64,000 nt of DNA from Streptomyces sp. ADI96-02 (GTDB taxonomy: Bacteria; Actinomycetota; Actinomycetes; Streptomycetales; Streptomycetaceae): assembly GCF_003846185.1 (NCBI RefSeq), contig NZ_ML123034.1, positions 2,063,885-2,127,884 on the forward strand, read 5' to 3'. Positions 36,309 to 45,214 of the stretch are shown in pieces (position 1 is the stretch's first letter; each line of letters begins with the position of its first letter). Made by a program: the position numbers and the translations under genes. A model generated the notes under the pieces. That model had not been told where the DNA came from, searched no databases, and saw nothing but the letters and a program-made list of their open reading frames with translations.

Positions 36309-39211
36309 GTACGCGGTGCCAGCGCCCCGGATGCGAGGGCTGCTACGAGGACATGGGCGGCGGCGAGCTGTACTGCGACACCTGCGGCCTGGCTCCGGTC
36401 GTCTCCGCCCCGGACCCCGCCGAGGCCGGTTCCGGCGGCGGGCGGGGCGACGGGTCGCTCGGCTCGCCGCCGACCGGGATCGCGGGCGGCGGCCGGGCCG
36501 ACGGCCGCGACAGCGGCTCGCAGCGGTCGGGTTCGCGGGCCTCCTCCCGGGCGTCCTCGCGCTCCTCGACGTCCCGGCGCTCGGTGTCGGGGCGGCTCTC
36601 GCGCTCGCTGTCCGGCTCCTCCACGTCCCGTTCCGTCTCGGTGCGCTCCTCGGGCTCGTCCTCCGCCTCCTCGGCGCGGGGCCGCCTCGGGGCCGGCCTG
36701 GTGCAGGTCCCGGACGTCCCGCGACCCGACCCGCGCACCGCCGTCATGGCGAACCCGGAGGTTCCCGAGCGCAAGCGGTTCTGCTCGCGGGCGGACTGCG
36801 GTGCTCCGGTGGGGCGTTCGCGCGGCGACCGCCGGGGCCGCACCGAGGGGTTCTGCACGAAGTGCGGACACCCGTACTCCTTCGTGCCGAAGCTGGCCGG
36901 CGGGGACGTCGTGCACGGCCAGTACGAGGTCGCGGGCTGTCTGGCGCACGGCGGTCTGGGCTGGGTCTACCTCGCGGTGGACCGGGCGGTATCCGACCGC
37001 TGGGTGGTCCTCAAGGGCCTGTTGGACACGGGCGACCAGGACGCGATGGCAGCGGCGATCTCCGAGCGCCGCTTCCTCGCCGAGATCGAGCACTCCAACA
37101 TCGTGCGGATCTACAACTTCGTCGAACACCTCGACCAGCGGACCGGTTCGCTGGACGGCTACATCGTCATGGAGTACGTCGGCGGCAAGGCGCTCAAGGA
37201 GATCGCCAACGAGCGCCGCACCCCGGCCGGCAGACGCGACCCGCTGCCGGTCGAGCAGGCGTGCGCGTACGGCATCGAGGCGCTGGAGGCGCTCGGGCAC
37301 CTGCACAGCCGCAACCTGCTCTACTGCGACTTCAAGGTCGACAACGCGATCCAGACGGAGGACCAGCTCAAGCTGATCGACATGGGCGCGGTGCGCCGGA
37401 TGGACGACGACGAGTCGGCCATCTACGGCACGGTCGGCTACCAGGCCCCCGAAGTCGCGGAGGTCGGCCCGTCCGTGGCGTCCGACCTGTACACGGTGGC
37501 GCGGACGCTGGCGGTGCTGACGTTCGACTTCCAGGGCTACACGAACGTCTTCGCGGACTCCCTGCCCGACCCGGACAACATCGAGGTGTTCCGCGCCTAC
37601 GAGTCCTTCTACCGGCTGCTGGTGCGGGCCACCGACCCGGATCCGGCGCGGCGGTTCGCCTCCGCCGCCGAGATGGCCGAGCAGCTGACGGGCGTGCTGC
37701 GGGAGGTCGTGGCGCTCCAGACAGGCCGACCGCGACCGGCGCTGTCGACGCTCTTCGGCACCGAACCGCGCGTGACGGACACGGAGTTGTTCGCAGCGCC
37801 GGTCGACGACGTGTCCCTGCTCGGCGGCCGGGCCGCGGCGGCGGTGCGCGGCGGACGCTTCGGGCGGCGCGGCGGCGGTACGGCCGCGACGCCCCTTCCC
37901 GGCGGCGCGCCGGGGCCGGCGGGAGCGGTTCCGGTGGCTCCCGGGGCCGTGGCGTCGGCGGTGGCCGGTGCGCTGCCGGTGGGTGCGCAGCCGCCCGGCC
38001 CGGCGGGGGCGGCCCCGCTGACGGCGGCGGCGACCCATGCCGGGGGCGGGGCGCGGGGCGGGAGCGGGGCTCCGAGCGGCGGCCGAGCGGCCGTCCGGAC
38101 GTCCTCCGCGCCGGTGCAGGCATCCGTGCCCGTCCAGCCGCCCGTGCCCGTCCAGCCGCCCGCGCCCGTGCGGGCGTCCGTGCCCGCGCCCCGGCCGCCT
38201 CTCTCCGCCCCGTACGCCGCGCCCGGTGGGCCGTCCGCCGCGCCCGCCGCCGGGGTGCGGCTCGCGGCCGTCGACGTACGGGCCGTCTCGCTGGCGCTGC
38301 CAGTACCCCGCGTCGACGCGACGGATCCGAACGCCGGCTTCCTCGCCGGTCTGATGGCCTCGGCCCCGGCCGAGCTGGTCGCGGCCCTGGAAGCGGTGCC
38401 CGCCGCGTCGCTGGAGACCCGGCTGCGGGAGCTGCGCGCCCGGCTGGAGATGAGCGACCCTCAGTCCGCCGCGCAGGCGCTGGCCGCGTTGGAGAGCCGC
38501 TACCCGGACGACTGGCGGGTCGTCTGGTACCGGGGCGTCACCTCGCTGGGGACCGGTGACCACGCGGTGGCCGCGCTCTCCTTCGACGCGGTCTACGACG
38601 CGTTCCCGGGTGAGCCCGCGCCGAAGCTGGCCCTGGGCATCTGCGCCGAGGTGCTGGGCCAGTTGGACAACGCGGCGGAGTACTACCGCCTCGTATGGGC
38701 GACCGATCCGAGTTTCGTCAGCGCCGCGTTCGGCCTGGCCCGGGTGCAGATCGCGGCCGGGGACCGGGAAGGCGCGGTGCGCACGCTGGAATCGGTGCCG
38801 GAGGCGTCGATCCACTACACGGCGGCCCGGGTCGCCGCCGTCCGGGCCCGGCTGCGCGGGCGCGACCCGCGCGACGCCCTGCCGGCCGATCTGACGGCCG
38901 CCGCCGCACAGGTGGCCGCCCTGACGGGGTTCGGCCTGGACGCGGGGCGGCGCGAACAGTTGTCGGCCGAGGTTCTGGGCAAGGCGCTCGACTGGGTACT
39001 CTCCGGTAGTCCCGGTGCTGCGTCGCCGGGCGGGTCGTCCGCCGGACCTCCGGGCGACCGGAAGCTGCTCGGCGCCGAACTGGACGAGCGGGGGCTGCGG
39101 TTCGGGCTGGAGCGCTCGTACCGGTTGCTCGCCCGGCTCGCGCAGCAGGGCGACGAGAGGATCGAACTGGTGGAGCGGGCCAACCGTTTCCGCCCCCGGA
39201 CGTGGGTGTGA
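36305..39211 (+). CDS. pknG: PknG-type serine/threonine protein kinase
   Basis: 968-residue soluble kinase with the PknG architecture. Residues 1-30: zinc ribbon (Cys5, 10, 13, 24, 27). About 70-125: Ser/Arg-rich disordered segment. 160-190: rubredoxin-like module (Cys160/165, Cys184/187). 205-470: kinase domain with P-loop LAHGGLGWVYL, Lys237 in VVLKGLL, catalytic YCDFKVDN (Asp342, Lys344) and DMG at 359-361 in place of DFG. A long Pro/Ala linker follows, then a TPR domain (about 690-960; DDWRVVWYRG, AFGLARVQIA) matching PknG. The extra N-terminal ribbon and linkers make it longer than the about 750-residue M. tuberculosis protein. Confidence 0.93.
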   Translation: MSTRCQRPGCEGCYEDMGGGELYCDTCGLAPVVSAPDPAEAGSGGGRGDGSLGSPPTGIAGGGRADGRDSGSQRSGSRASSRASSRSSTSRRSVSGRLSRSLSGSSTSRSVSVRSSGSSSASSARGRLGAGLVQVPDVPRPDPRTAVMANPEVPERKRFCSRADCGAPVGRSRGDRRGRTEGFCTKCGHPYSFVPKLAGGDVVHGQYEVAGCLAHGGLGWVYLAVDRAVSDRWVVLKGLLDTGDQDAMAAAISERRFLAEIEHSNIVRIYNFVEHLDQRTGSLDGYIVMEYVGGKALKEIANERRTPAGRRDPLPVEQACAYGIEALEALGHLHSRNLLYCDFKVDNAIQTEDQLKLIDMGAVRRMDDDESAIYGTVGYQAPEVAEVGPSVASDLYTVARTLAVLTFDFQGYTNVFADSLPDPDNIEVFRAYESFYRLLVRATDPDPARRFASAAEMAEQLTGVLREVVALQTGRPRPALSTLFGTEPRVTDTELFAAPVDDVSLLGGRAAAAVRGGRFGRRGGGTAATPLPGGAPGPAGAVPVAPGAVASAVAGALPVGAQPPGPAGAAPLTAAATHAGGGARGGSGAPSGGRAAVRTSSAPVQASVPVQPPVPVQPPAPVRASVPAPRPPLSAPYAAPGGPSAAPAAGVRLAAVDVRAVSLALPVPRVDATDPNAGFLAGLMASAPAELVAALEAVPAASLETRLRELRARLEMSDPQSAAQALAALESRYPDDWRVVWYRGVTSLGTGDHAVAALSFDAVYDAFPGEPAPKLALGICAEVLGQLDNAAEYYRLVWATDPSFVSAAFGLARVQIAAGDREGAVRTLESVPEASIHYTAARVAAVRARLRGRDPRDALPADLTAAAAQVAALTGFGLDAGRREQLSAEVLGKALDWVLSGSPGAASPGGSSAGPPGDRKLLGAELDERGLRFGLERSYRLLARLAQQGDERIELVERANRFRPRTWV

Positions 39212-40434
39212 AGATGTCACAGATCCACCAGCAGCCCGCCCTGTCGAGGTGCCCCGGCTGCGAGGAGCCGCTGGAGTCGGGCGACCTGTTCTGCGGTGCG
39301 TGCGGCTACGACCTCTCGGCCGTGCCGGCCCGCCCTGACGACCGGCCGACCCTGGCCATCACGGTGCCGCCCCCCGCGCCCGTCCCGGCCGAGGCGGCGG
39401 ACGGCGGTGACTTCGCGCTCGCGGCCCCCGATCCCCGTACCGCGGAGCGGCCCGCGCGGCCCGCCGCCCGCGAGAAGGTCTGCGTGGCCTGCCGTTCGGG
39501 CCGGGTGGACTCCGACGGCTACTGCGAGAACTGCGGGCACGCCCAGCCCCGCGAGCGCGACCACATGGAGCAGGAGCTCGGTTCGGTGGCGGCCGTCAGC
39601 GACCGGGGGCTGCGCCACCACCGCAACGAGGACTCCTTCGCCGTCTCCTCGACCGCGTTGCCGGACGGTTCGCCCGCCGTCGTCGCGATCGTCTGCGACG
39701 GCGTCTCCTCGGCGAGCCGCCCCGACGAGGCGTCCGCGGCGGCGGCGAGCGCCGCCAACGAGGCGCTGCTGGAGTCGCTGCCGCGCGGCACGCACCCGCA
39801 ACAGGCCATGCACGAGGCGATCGTCGCCGCGTCCGAGGCGGTCAACGCGCTGGCGCTGGAGCCCGCCGGGCCCGCCGAGCACAGCGCGCACCGCCATCAG
39901 AACGCCCCGGCCTGCACGCTGGTCGGCGCGATCATGGCGGGCGGCCTGCTGGTCGTCGGCTGGGTCGGCGACAGCCGGGTGTACTGGGTGCCGGAGGACC
40001 GGACCCGCAGCGCCGCCCGGCTCACCGAGGACGACTCCTGGGCCGCGCAGATGGTGGCGGCCGGCCTGATGAACGAGGCGGAGGCGTACGCGGACGAGCG
40101 GGCCCACGCCATCACCGGCTGGCTCGGCACCGACTCCTACGAACTGGAGCCGCACACCGCCGCGTTCAGGCCGGACCGGCCGGGTCTCGTCGTGGTCTGC
40201 ACGGACGGCCTGTGGAACTACGCGGAGGCCGCCGAGGAGATGGCCGCCGCCGTGCCGCCCGACGCCCGGGAACGGCCGCTCCACGCGGCGCGGGTGCTCG
40301 TCGGGCACGCCCTGGACGGCGGGGGCCACGACAACGTAACAGTGGCTCTGCTGCCGTTCGCCGTGGAGCCGCGAGGGGCAGGATCGGGCTGCGAACCAGT
40401 CCGATCCCGCCCGAACCAGTCCGATCCCGCCTGA
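39208..40434 (+). CDS. PP2C-family Ser/Thr protein phosphatase with zinc ribbons
   Basis: 408-residue Mn/Mg-dependent phosphatase. Two CxxC ribbons lie N-terminal (RCPGCEEPLESGDLFCGACG and VCVACRSGRVDSDGYCENCG), then the PP2C domain: SDRGLRHHRNEDSF, IVCDGVSSASRPDEAS, VGWVGDSRVYW, VVCTDGLWNYAE, GGHDNVTVALL; the metal aspartates are present. It directly follows pknG: GTG 39208 gives a 4-base overlap, ATG 39214 is the alternative. Likely role: reversing PknG-dependent phosphorylation. The C-terminal tail (CEPVRSRPNQSDPA) is encoded by 20-bp repeats. Confidence 0.92.
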   Translation: MKMSQIHQQPALSRCPGCEEPLESGDLFCGACGYDLSAVPARPDDRPTLAITVPPPAPVPAEAADGGDFALAAPDPRTAERPARPAAREKVCVACRSGRVDSDGYCENCGHAQPRERDHMEQELGSVAAVSDRGLRHHRNEDSFAVSSTALPDGSPAVVAIVCDGVSSASRPDEASAAAASAANEALLESLPRGTHPQQAMHEAIVAASEAVNALALEPAGPAEHSAHRHQNAPACTLVGAIMAGGLLVVGWVGDSRVYWVPEDRTRSAARLTEDDSWAAQMVAAGLMNEAEAYADERAHAITGWLGTDSYELEPHTAAFRPDRPGLVVVCTDGLWNYAEAAEEMAAAVPPDARERPLHAARVLVGHALDGGGHDNVTVALLPFAVEPRGAGSGCEPVRSRPNQSDPA

Positions 40435-40472
40435 GCCGGTCCGATCCCGCCCGAGCCGTTCCAAGCCCGCCC
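40393..40472 (+). repeat. Four 20-bp tandem repeats at the phosphatase 3' end
   Basis: Units of GAACCAGTCCGATCCCGCCC, exactly 20 bases apart at 40393, 40413, 40433 and 40453, with increasing divergence. The PP2C stop codon lies at the junction of units 2 and 3, so the repeat sets the protein's C-terminal tail. The next 160 bases to the VWA gene are C-rich low-complexity DNA. Confidence 0.9.
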
Positions 40473-40635
40473 GATCCCGCCGCCGCCTCTGCTGTTCCCC
40501 GCTCTTCTTCCCCGGCCCCCTCCCGGCGCCCGCGCCCAACTCCCCTCCGCCTCCGCCTCCGCGCCGAACGCCCCTCCCCCGTCCCATCACCCCTGCCACC
40601 ACCCGGTCCCGGTGGGGCCTCAAGGAGACGATCAG

Positions 40636-41991
40636 ATGGCCAACTTCGCCAAGTCCTCGGTGCCGCGGTTCGCCGTCGAGGTGTACCAGAACGAGTACCT
40701 GCCCGAGGGCGGCCGGGAGGTCAACGCGATCGTCACGGTCACCTCGACCGGCGGCGGCACCACCGGCGGTGTCGCCCCGGCCGGTTCGACGCCCGTACGC
40801 GCGCCGGGGCGGGCGCCGAACGCCGCCGTGGTGCTGATGGTCGACTGCTCCGGCTCGATGGACCACCCGCCGACGAAGATGCGCAACGCGCGCGACGCGA
40901 CGGCGGCGGCCATCGACACCCTGCGCGAGGGCACCCGGTTCGCGGTGGTCGCCGGGACGCACGTGGCCGAGGACGTCTATCCCGGCAACGGGCGGCTGGC
41001 GGTCGCCGACGCCCGGACGAAGGAGCAGGCGAAGGAGGCGCTGCGCCGGCTGAGCGCGGGCGGCGGAACGGCGATCGGCAGCTGGCTGCGGCTGGCCGAC
41101 CGGCTGCTGGGTGCGGCGGAGGCCGACATCCGGCACGGCATCCTGCTGACCGACGGGCGCAACGAGCACGAGGCGCCGGAGGATCTGCGGGCCGCGCTGG
41201 ACTCCTGCTCCGGCCGGTTCACCTGCGACGCCCGGGGAGTCGGCACGGACTGGGAGGTGAAGGAGGTCACGGCGATAGCCACCGCCCTCCTCGGCACCTC
41301 CGACATCGTGGCCGACCCGGCGGGGCTGGCGGCCGACTTCACGCGCATGATGGAGAACGCGATGGGCAAGGAGGTCGCGGACGTGGCGCTGCGGCTCTGG
41401 ACGCCCGTCGGGGTGGAGATCCGGTTCGTGAAGCAGGTGGCTCCGGCGGTCGCCGATCTGACCGGCCGGCGCACCGGGGCGGGGCCGCGCTCCGGGGACT
41501 ACCCGACCGGTTCGTGGGGCGACGAGTCCCGCGACTACCACGTGTGCGTCCTGGTCCCGGAGGCCGGGATCGGGCAGGAGATGCTGGCGGCACGGGTCTC
41601 GCTGGTCCTGCCCGACCCGACGGGCGCGGGCACCCCGCAGACCCTCTCGCAGGGGCTCGTACGGGCCGTGTGGACGGACGACGTGGCCGCCTCCACGTCG
41701 ATCAATCCGCAGGTGGCGCACTACACGGGCCAGGCGGAGCTTGCGCAGGTCATCCAGCAGGGGCTCGACGCACGCAAGTCGGGCGACCGGGACGGCGCGA
41801 CGGCGAAGCTGGGCCGGGCGGTGCAGTTGGCGTCGGCGTCCGGGAACCAGGACACTGCGAAACTGCTTTCGAAGGTGGTCGACGTCGTCGACGCGGCGAC
41901 AGGTACTGTGCGACTGAAGGCGAAGGTCGCGGAGGCGGACGAGATGACCCTCGAAACGCGCTCCACCAAGACCGTCCGCGTCAAGAAGTAG
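40636..41991 (+). CDS. von Willebrand factor A domain protein
   Basis: 451-residue cytosolic VWA protein. Seen: a complete MIDAS (DCSGSM at about residue 74, a downstream Thr, and TDGRN), so it should bind Mg and a protein partner. A beta-rich C-terminal region and a repeat-like helical segment (AELAQVIQQGLDARKSGDRDGA, first part) follow. AAGGAGA lies 7 bases before ATG 40636. It sits between the phosphatase and the FHA gene on the same strand. Tail ends TKTVRVKK. Likely an effector or assembly factor in the PknG pathway; that is inference. Confidence 0.85.
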   Translation: MANFAKSSVPRFAVEVYQNEYLPEGGREVNAIVTVTSTGGGTTGGVAPAGSTPVRAPGRAPNAAVVLMVDCSGSMDHPPTKMRNARDATAAAIDTLREGTRFAVVAGTHVAEDVYPGNGRLAVADARTKEQAKEALRRLSAGGGTAIGSWLRLADRLLGAAEADIRHGILLTDGRNEHEAPEDLRAALDSCSGRFTCDARGVGTDWEVKEVTAIATALLGTSDIVADPAGLAADFTRMMENAMGKEVADVALRLWTPVGVEIRFVKQVAPAVADLTGRRTGAGPRSGDYPTGSWGDESRDYHVCVLVPEAGIGQEMLAARVSLVLPDPTGAGTPQTLSQGLVRAVWTDDVAASTSINPQVAHYTGQAELAQVIQQGLDARKSGDRDGATAKLGRAVQLASASGNQDTAKLLSKVVDVVDAATGTVRLKAKVAEADEMTLETRSTKTVRVKK

Positions 41992-42112
41992 CACCGCAGC
42001 GTGGTCGTGAGACCACACCGCACGGTCACCACACGCATGCGCCGGGCGACCGCACCGGCGACGACGGCAAGACGGCCTCCGGGGCCGGACGAGGAGAGGG
42101 GGAAGCGCCGAC

Positions 42113-43516
42113 ATGCCGACCTGCCCGAACGGACACCAGTCGGGTTCCGAGGACTGGTGCGAGGTCTGCGGACACCGCATGGCCCAGAGCGGCGCGCCCG
42201 CGGGCGCGGTGCCCCCGCCGCCTCCCCCGCCGCCGGCTCCCGGTTACGGATATCCGCCGCCCGCGGGCGGCGACGGCGGCGGCGGCCGGCCGACCATGCA
42301 GGCGGAGCTCTGTCCGCAGTGCCGCACGCCGCGCGAGGCGAACGCGCCGTACTGCGAGGAGTGCCGCTGGAACTTCGTCACCAGCACCGCGACCTCCTAC
42401 ACGCCGCTGGCCCCGCAGCACGGGACGCCCAGCGGCCCGCCGCCGGGTCTCAACCTGCCGCCGGGCTTCCGCGCCCAGCAGGGCGGGCCGGGACAGCAGG
42501 GCGGGCCGGTCCGGCAGGGCGGGCCGGGCGCTCCGGACGGTCCGGGAGGCGCGTCGCAGCAGCACGACCCGTTCCAGTACCAGGGCTCGCGGCCCTCGCA
42601 GATGAACCGCCCCGCCGAGCCGCTGGCTCCGGAGCAGGGCAGCCCGGGCGGTCACGGCGGCCAGGGCGGTCACGGCGGGGCAGGCGCGCAGGGCGGCGGC
42701 CAGGGCGGTCCTCCGCCGCACGCCTTCCAGCAGGGCCCGCCGCCTCCGCCCGCGTTCCAGCGGCAGGAGCACCCGCCGCGGTCGGGCCCCTCACCGTTCG
42801 AACCGTTCGAACCGCAGCAGTCCTCGCCGTTCGCACCGCACCAGCAGCAGTCGGCGCCGCCCGCGCCGCCGCAGCGGTCCGGGCCCGACGGCGGCGGGGA
42901 CGACTGGATGCTCCCGCCGCCCTCGCAGGGGCAGCCGCCGCAGCAGTTCCAGCAGCCGGGCCACCCGGGGCAGCAGCAGGGCCAGCAGCATCAACAGGGC
43001 CACCCGGGGCAGCAGGGCCAGCAGCACGGCCAAGGTCCGGGCTTCGGCCCGGGTTACGCCCAGGACGCGCCGCACGGCCAGGTGCCCGGCCAGGGGCAGC
43101 CGCAGCAGGCAGCGTCCTGGACCGCCGTCGTGGCCCCGGACCGGGACTACTTCCTGGCGATGATGCGGCGCAGCGGCCCCGAGGCCGGCGGGCTGAACCT
43201 GCCCGCGTACTCCCCCGAGCAGCGCCTGACGCTCACCGGCGGCCAGGTCACGATCGGCCGCCGCCGACACAGTACGGGCGAGTCGCCGGACATCGACCTG
43301 TCGGTGCCGCCGGAGGACCCGGGCGTCTCGCACCAGCACGCGGTGCTCGTGCGGCAGCCCGACGGCGGCTGGGCGGTGGTCGACCAGAACTCCACCAACG
43401 GCACCACGCTCAACGGCGCCGAGGACCCGATCCAGCCGTACGTCCCCGTGCCGCTCCAGGACGGGGACCAGGTGCACGTCGGGGCGTGGACGACGATCAC
43501 GGTCCGCCGGGGCTGA
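42113..43516 (+). CDS. FHA-domain protein with zinc ribbons
   Basis: 467 residues. N-terminus: two zinc ribbons (CPNGHQSGSEDWCEVCGHRM, then LCPQCRTPREANAPYCEEC). Middle: about 250 residues of disordered Gln/Gly/Pro-rich sequence. C-terminus: FHA domain (VTIGRRRHS, SHQHAVL, NSTNGTTLNG) with the Arg, Ser and Asn positions needed for phosphothreonine binding. In mycobacteria and corynebacteria the PknG substrate is an FHA protein (GarA/OdhI); here an FHA protein is encoded in the kinase cluster itself, but its architecture is different from GarA. Last gene of the cluster. Confidence 0.9.
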   Translation: MPTCPNGHQSGSEDWCEVCGHRMAQSGAPAGAVPPPPPPPPAPGYGYPPPAGGDGGGGRPTMQAELCPQCRTPREANAPYCEECRWNFVTSTATSYTPLAPQHGTPSGPPPGLNLPPGFRAQQGGPGQQGGPVRQGGPGAPDGPGGASQQHDPFQYQGSRPSQMNRPAEPLAPEQGSPGGHGGQGGHGGAGAQGGGQGGPPPHAFQQGPPPPPAFQRQEHPPRSGPSPFEPFEPQQSSPFAPHQQQSAPPAPPQRSGPDGGGDDWMLPPPSQGQPPQQFQQPGHPGQQQGQQHQQGHPGQQGQQHGQGPGFGPGYAQDAPHGQVPGQGQPQQAASWTAVVAPDRDYFLAMMRRSGPEAGGLNLPAYSPEQRLTLTGGQVTIGRRRHSTGESPDIDLSVPPEDPGVSHQHAVLVRQPDGGWAVVDQNSTNGTTLNGAEDPIQPYVPVPLQDGDQVHVGAWTTITVRRG

Positions 43517-43526
43517 CCCCGCGTTC

Positions 43527-43572
43527 CCGAGCGGCCCCCGGCGCGTGTCGAGAACGCGTCCGGGCCGCTCGG
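43527..43572. terminator. Bidirectional terminator, FHA gene / methyltransferase
   Basis: 11-bp perfect stem CCGAGCGGCCC / GGGCCGCTCGG (43527-43537 with 43562-43572) between convergent genes. Confidence 0.75.
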
Positions 43573-43579
43573 ACGCCCG

Positions 43580-44581
43580 TCACCCGCCCAGGGGCCAGGT
43601 GTGCGGGCCCCCGGGGTCGTCGAGCCACGCCCACTGGCGGCCCGGCGCGACCGTGATGCCGTACCTCTCCCGCTGCGGGCGGCCCTCGCGCTCCCAGAGG
43701 GCGAGGGCGTCGCCCGGATCGAGGCTGCCCGCCGTCAGGGTGAGCAGGAAGCGGAAGAGGTCGTGGCCGGTGGCGCGGCGCGGCAGCCCGTCGAGGTGCG
43801 GGAGCGGTTCACGCTGCGGCAGCGCTCCGCGCAGGGGCACGAAATACGCCGGGGTGTGCAGGAAACGCCCCTCGGCGTACGGGCCGCGCTCCGTCGCCCG
43901 TACGCGCAGCGAGATGAGCCCGGTGGCGAACGGTGCCAGGACGCGCGCCCCCGCACGGCACTGCTCGGGCCATGCCGCCGGTACGGACGGCAGGGTGCAG
44001 GTGACGATGATCCGGTCGTACGGGGCCCGCTGCGGGCAGCCGCGTGCCCCGTCGCCGGTGACCACCGCCGGGCGGTGGCCGGCCGACGCGAGGTGGCGGC
44101 GGGCCGATTCGGTGATCTCCGGGTCCAGGTCGACGCTGGTGACCGCGGCGGAACCGAGCCGGTGGGAGAGCAGCGCCGCGTTGTAGCCGGGGCCGGTGCC
44201 GATCTCCAGGACGGTGTCGCCGTCGCGGACGTCGAGGGCGTCGAGCATCAGCGCCATCAGGGAGGGCTGGCTGGAGGACGAGAGGAGTTCGCCGTCCTTG
44301 ATCCGGGTGGCCAGCGGCTCGTTCGCGTACGCCCCGCGCAGCCACCGTTCGCGCCGTCCCGGGTCGGGGTCCTCGCCCCACAGGCGCTCATGGCCGTGGA
44401 CGCCGGGCACGTAGTAGTAGGGCACGAAGAGGTGGCGCGGCACCTCCTCGAAGGCGGCGCGCCAGGCGGGGTCGGTGAGCCCGCCCTCGGCGACGATGTC
44501 CCGCACCAGGGCCTGCCGGGCCGCGTCGGCGGCGGCGTCGCCCGGGACGGCGGCTGCGGAGCGTTCCGGTGGTGCGCCCAT
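43580..44581 (-). CDS. PCMT-family (isoaspartate-type) SAM methyltransferase
   Basis: 333-residue SAM-dependent methyltransferase. Seen: SSSSQPSLMALML (the substrate loop typical of PCMT), motif I VLEIGTGPGYNAALL, and DGARGCPQRAPYDRIIVTC; the C-terminal 110 residues are an extension beyond classical PCMT. The family repairs L-isoaspartyl residues; extended actinobacterial members may have other targets, including peptide natural products. ATG 44581 is chosen where homology begins. It is divergent from the globin gene. Confidence 0.85.
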   Translation of the reverse strand: MGAPPERSAAAVPGDAAADAARQALVRDIVAEGGLTDPAWRAAFEEVPRHLFVPYYYVPGVHGHERLWGEDPDPGRRERWLRGAYANEPLATRIKDGELLSSSSQPSLMALMLDALDVRDGDTVLEIGTGPGYNAALLSHRLGSAAVTSVDLDPEITESARRHLASAGHRPAVVTGDGARGCPQRAPYDRIIVTCTLPSVPAAWPEQCRAGARVLAPFATGLISLRVRATERGPYAEGRFLHTPAYFVPLRGALPQREPLPHLDGLPRRATGHDLFRFLLTLTAGSLDPGDALALWEREGRPQRERYGITVAPGRQWAWLDDPGGPHTWPLGG

Positions 44582-44722
44582 GACTCCACTGTCCTGCGGC
44601 GGGCGGCCGACGGCGAGCGGCGGGCCGGGGGCGAGGCCGGGACCCGGACCGAGGCCGGGCGGGGCCGGGCCATTGGTCCTAGGACCCCTGACCTCGGGCG
44701 GCGCGTCTGCGACCATGGACGG

Positions 44723-45127
44723 GTGACAGAGATTCCGCGCGGAACGCTTCAGGAGCAGACCTTCTACGAGCAGGTCGGCGGCGAGGAGACCTTCCGACGC
44801 CTGGTCCACCGCTTCTACGAGGGTGTGGCGGGCGACGAGCTGCTGCGACCGATGTACCCGGAGGAGGATCTGGGGCCGGCCGAGGACCGGTTCGCCCTGT
44901 TCCTCATCCAGTACTGGGGCGGCCCGCGCACCTACAGCGAGAACCGGGGCCATCCGCGGCTGCGGATGCGGCACGCCCCGTTCCGGGTGGACCAGGATGC
45001 TCACGACGCCTGGCTGCGTCATATGCGGGTCGCGCTGGACGAGCTGGGGCTCGCGCCGGAGCACGAGCGGCAGTTGTGGGACTACCTCACGTACGCCGCC
45101 GCCTCGATGATCAACACCACGGACTGA
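44723..45127 (+). CDS. glbO: Truncated haemoglobin, group II (TrHbO)
   Basis: 134-residue 2-over-2 globin. Seen: FYEQVGGEETFRRLVHRFYEG, the IQYWGGP CD region, proximal His84 in RLRMRHAPF and Trp97 in the G helix. TrHbO proteins bind oxygen and interact with peroxides or nitric oxide; the physiological role is uncertain. GTG 44723 is the start. The upstream divergent gene is the methyltransferase. Confidence 0.93.
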   Translation: MTEIPRGTLQEQTFYEQVGGEETFRRLVHRFYEGVAGDELLRPMYPEEDLGPAEDRFALFLIQYWGGPRTYSENRGHPRLRMRHAPFRVDQDAHDAWLRHMRVALDELGLAPEHERQLWDYLTYAAASMINTTD

Positions 45128-45214
45128 TCCGGAGCCGCTGCCGGGCGCGGGCCCCGGTCGGGCCCGCCCCGGTCGTACGGGCCCCGCCAGGGGGTGCGGC
45201 AGCCGGGACGGCGG

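Noticed and set aside
33683..39211. 1842-codon open frame ending with pknG
   Set aside because: The first 2.6 kb overlap the GlnX-, GlnH- and coiled-coil genes in another frame. The kinase starts at ATG 36305, which overlaps the preceding stop.
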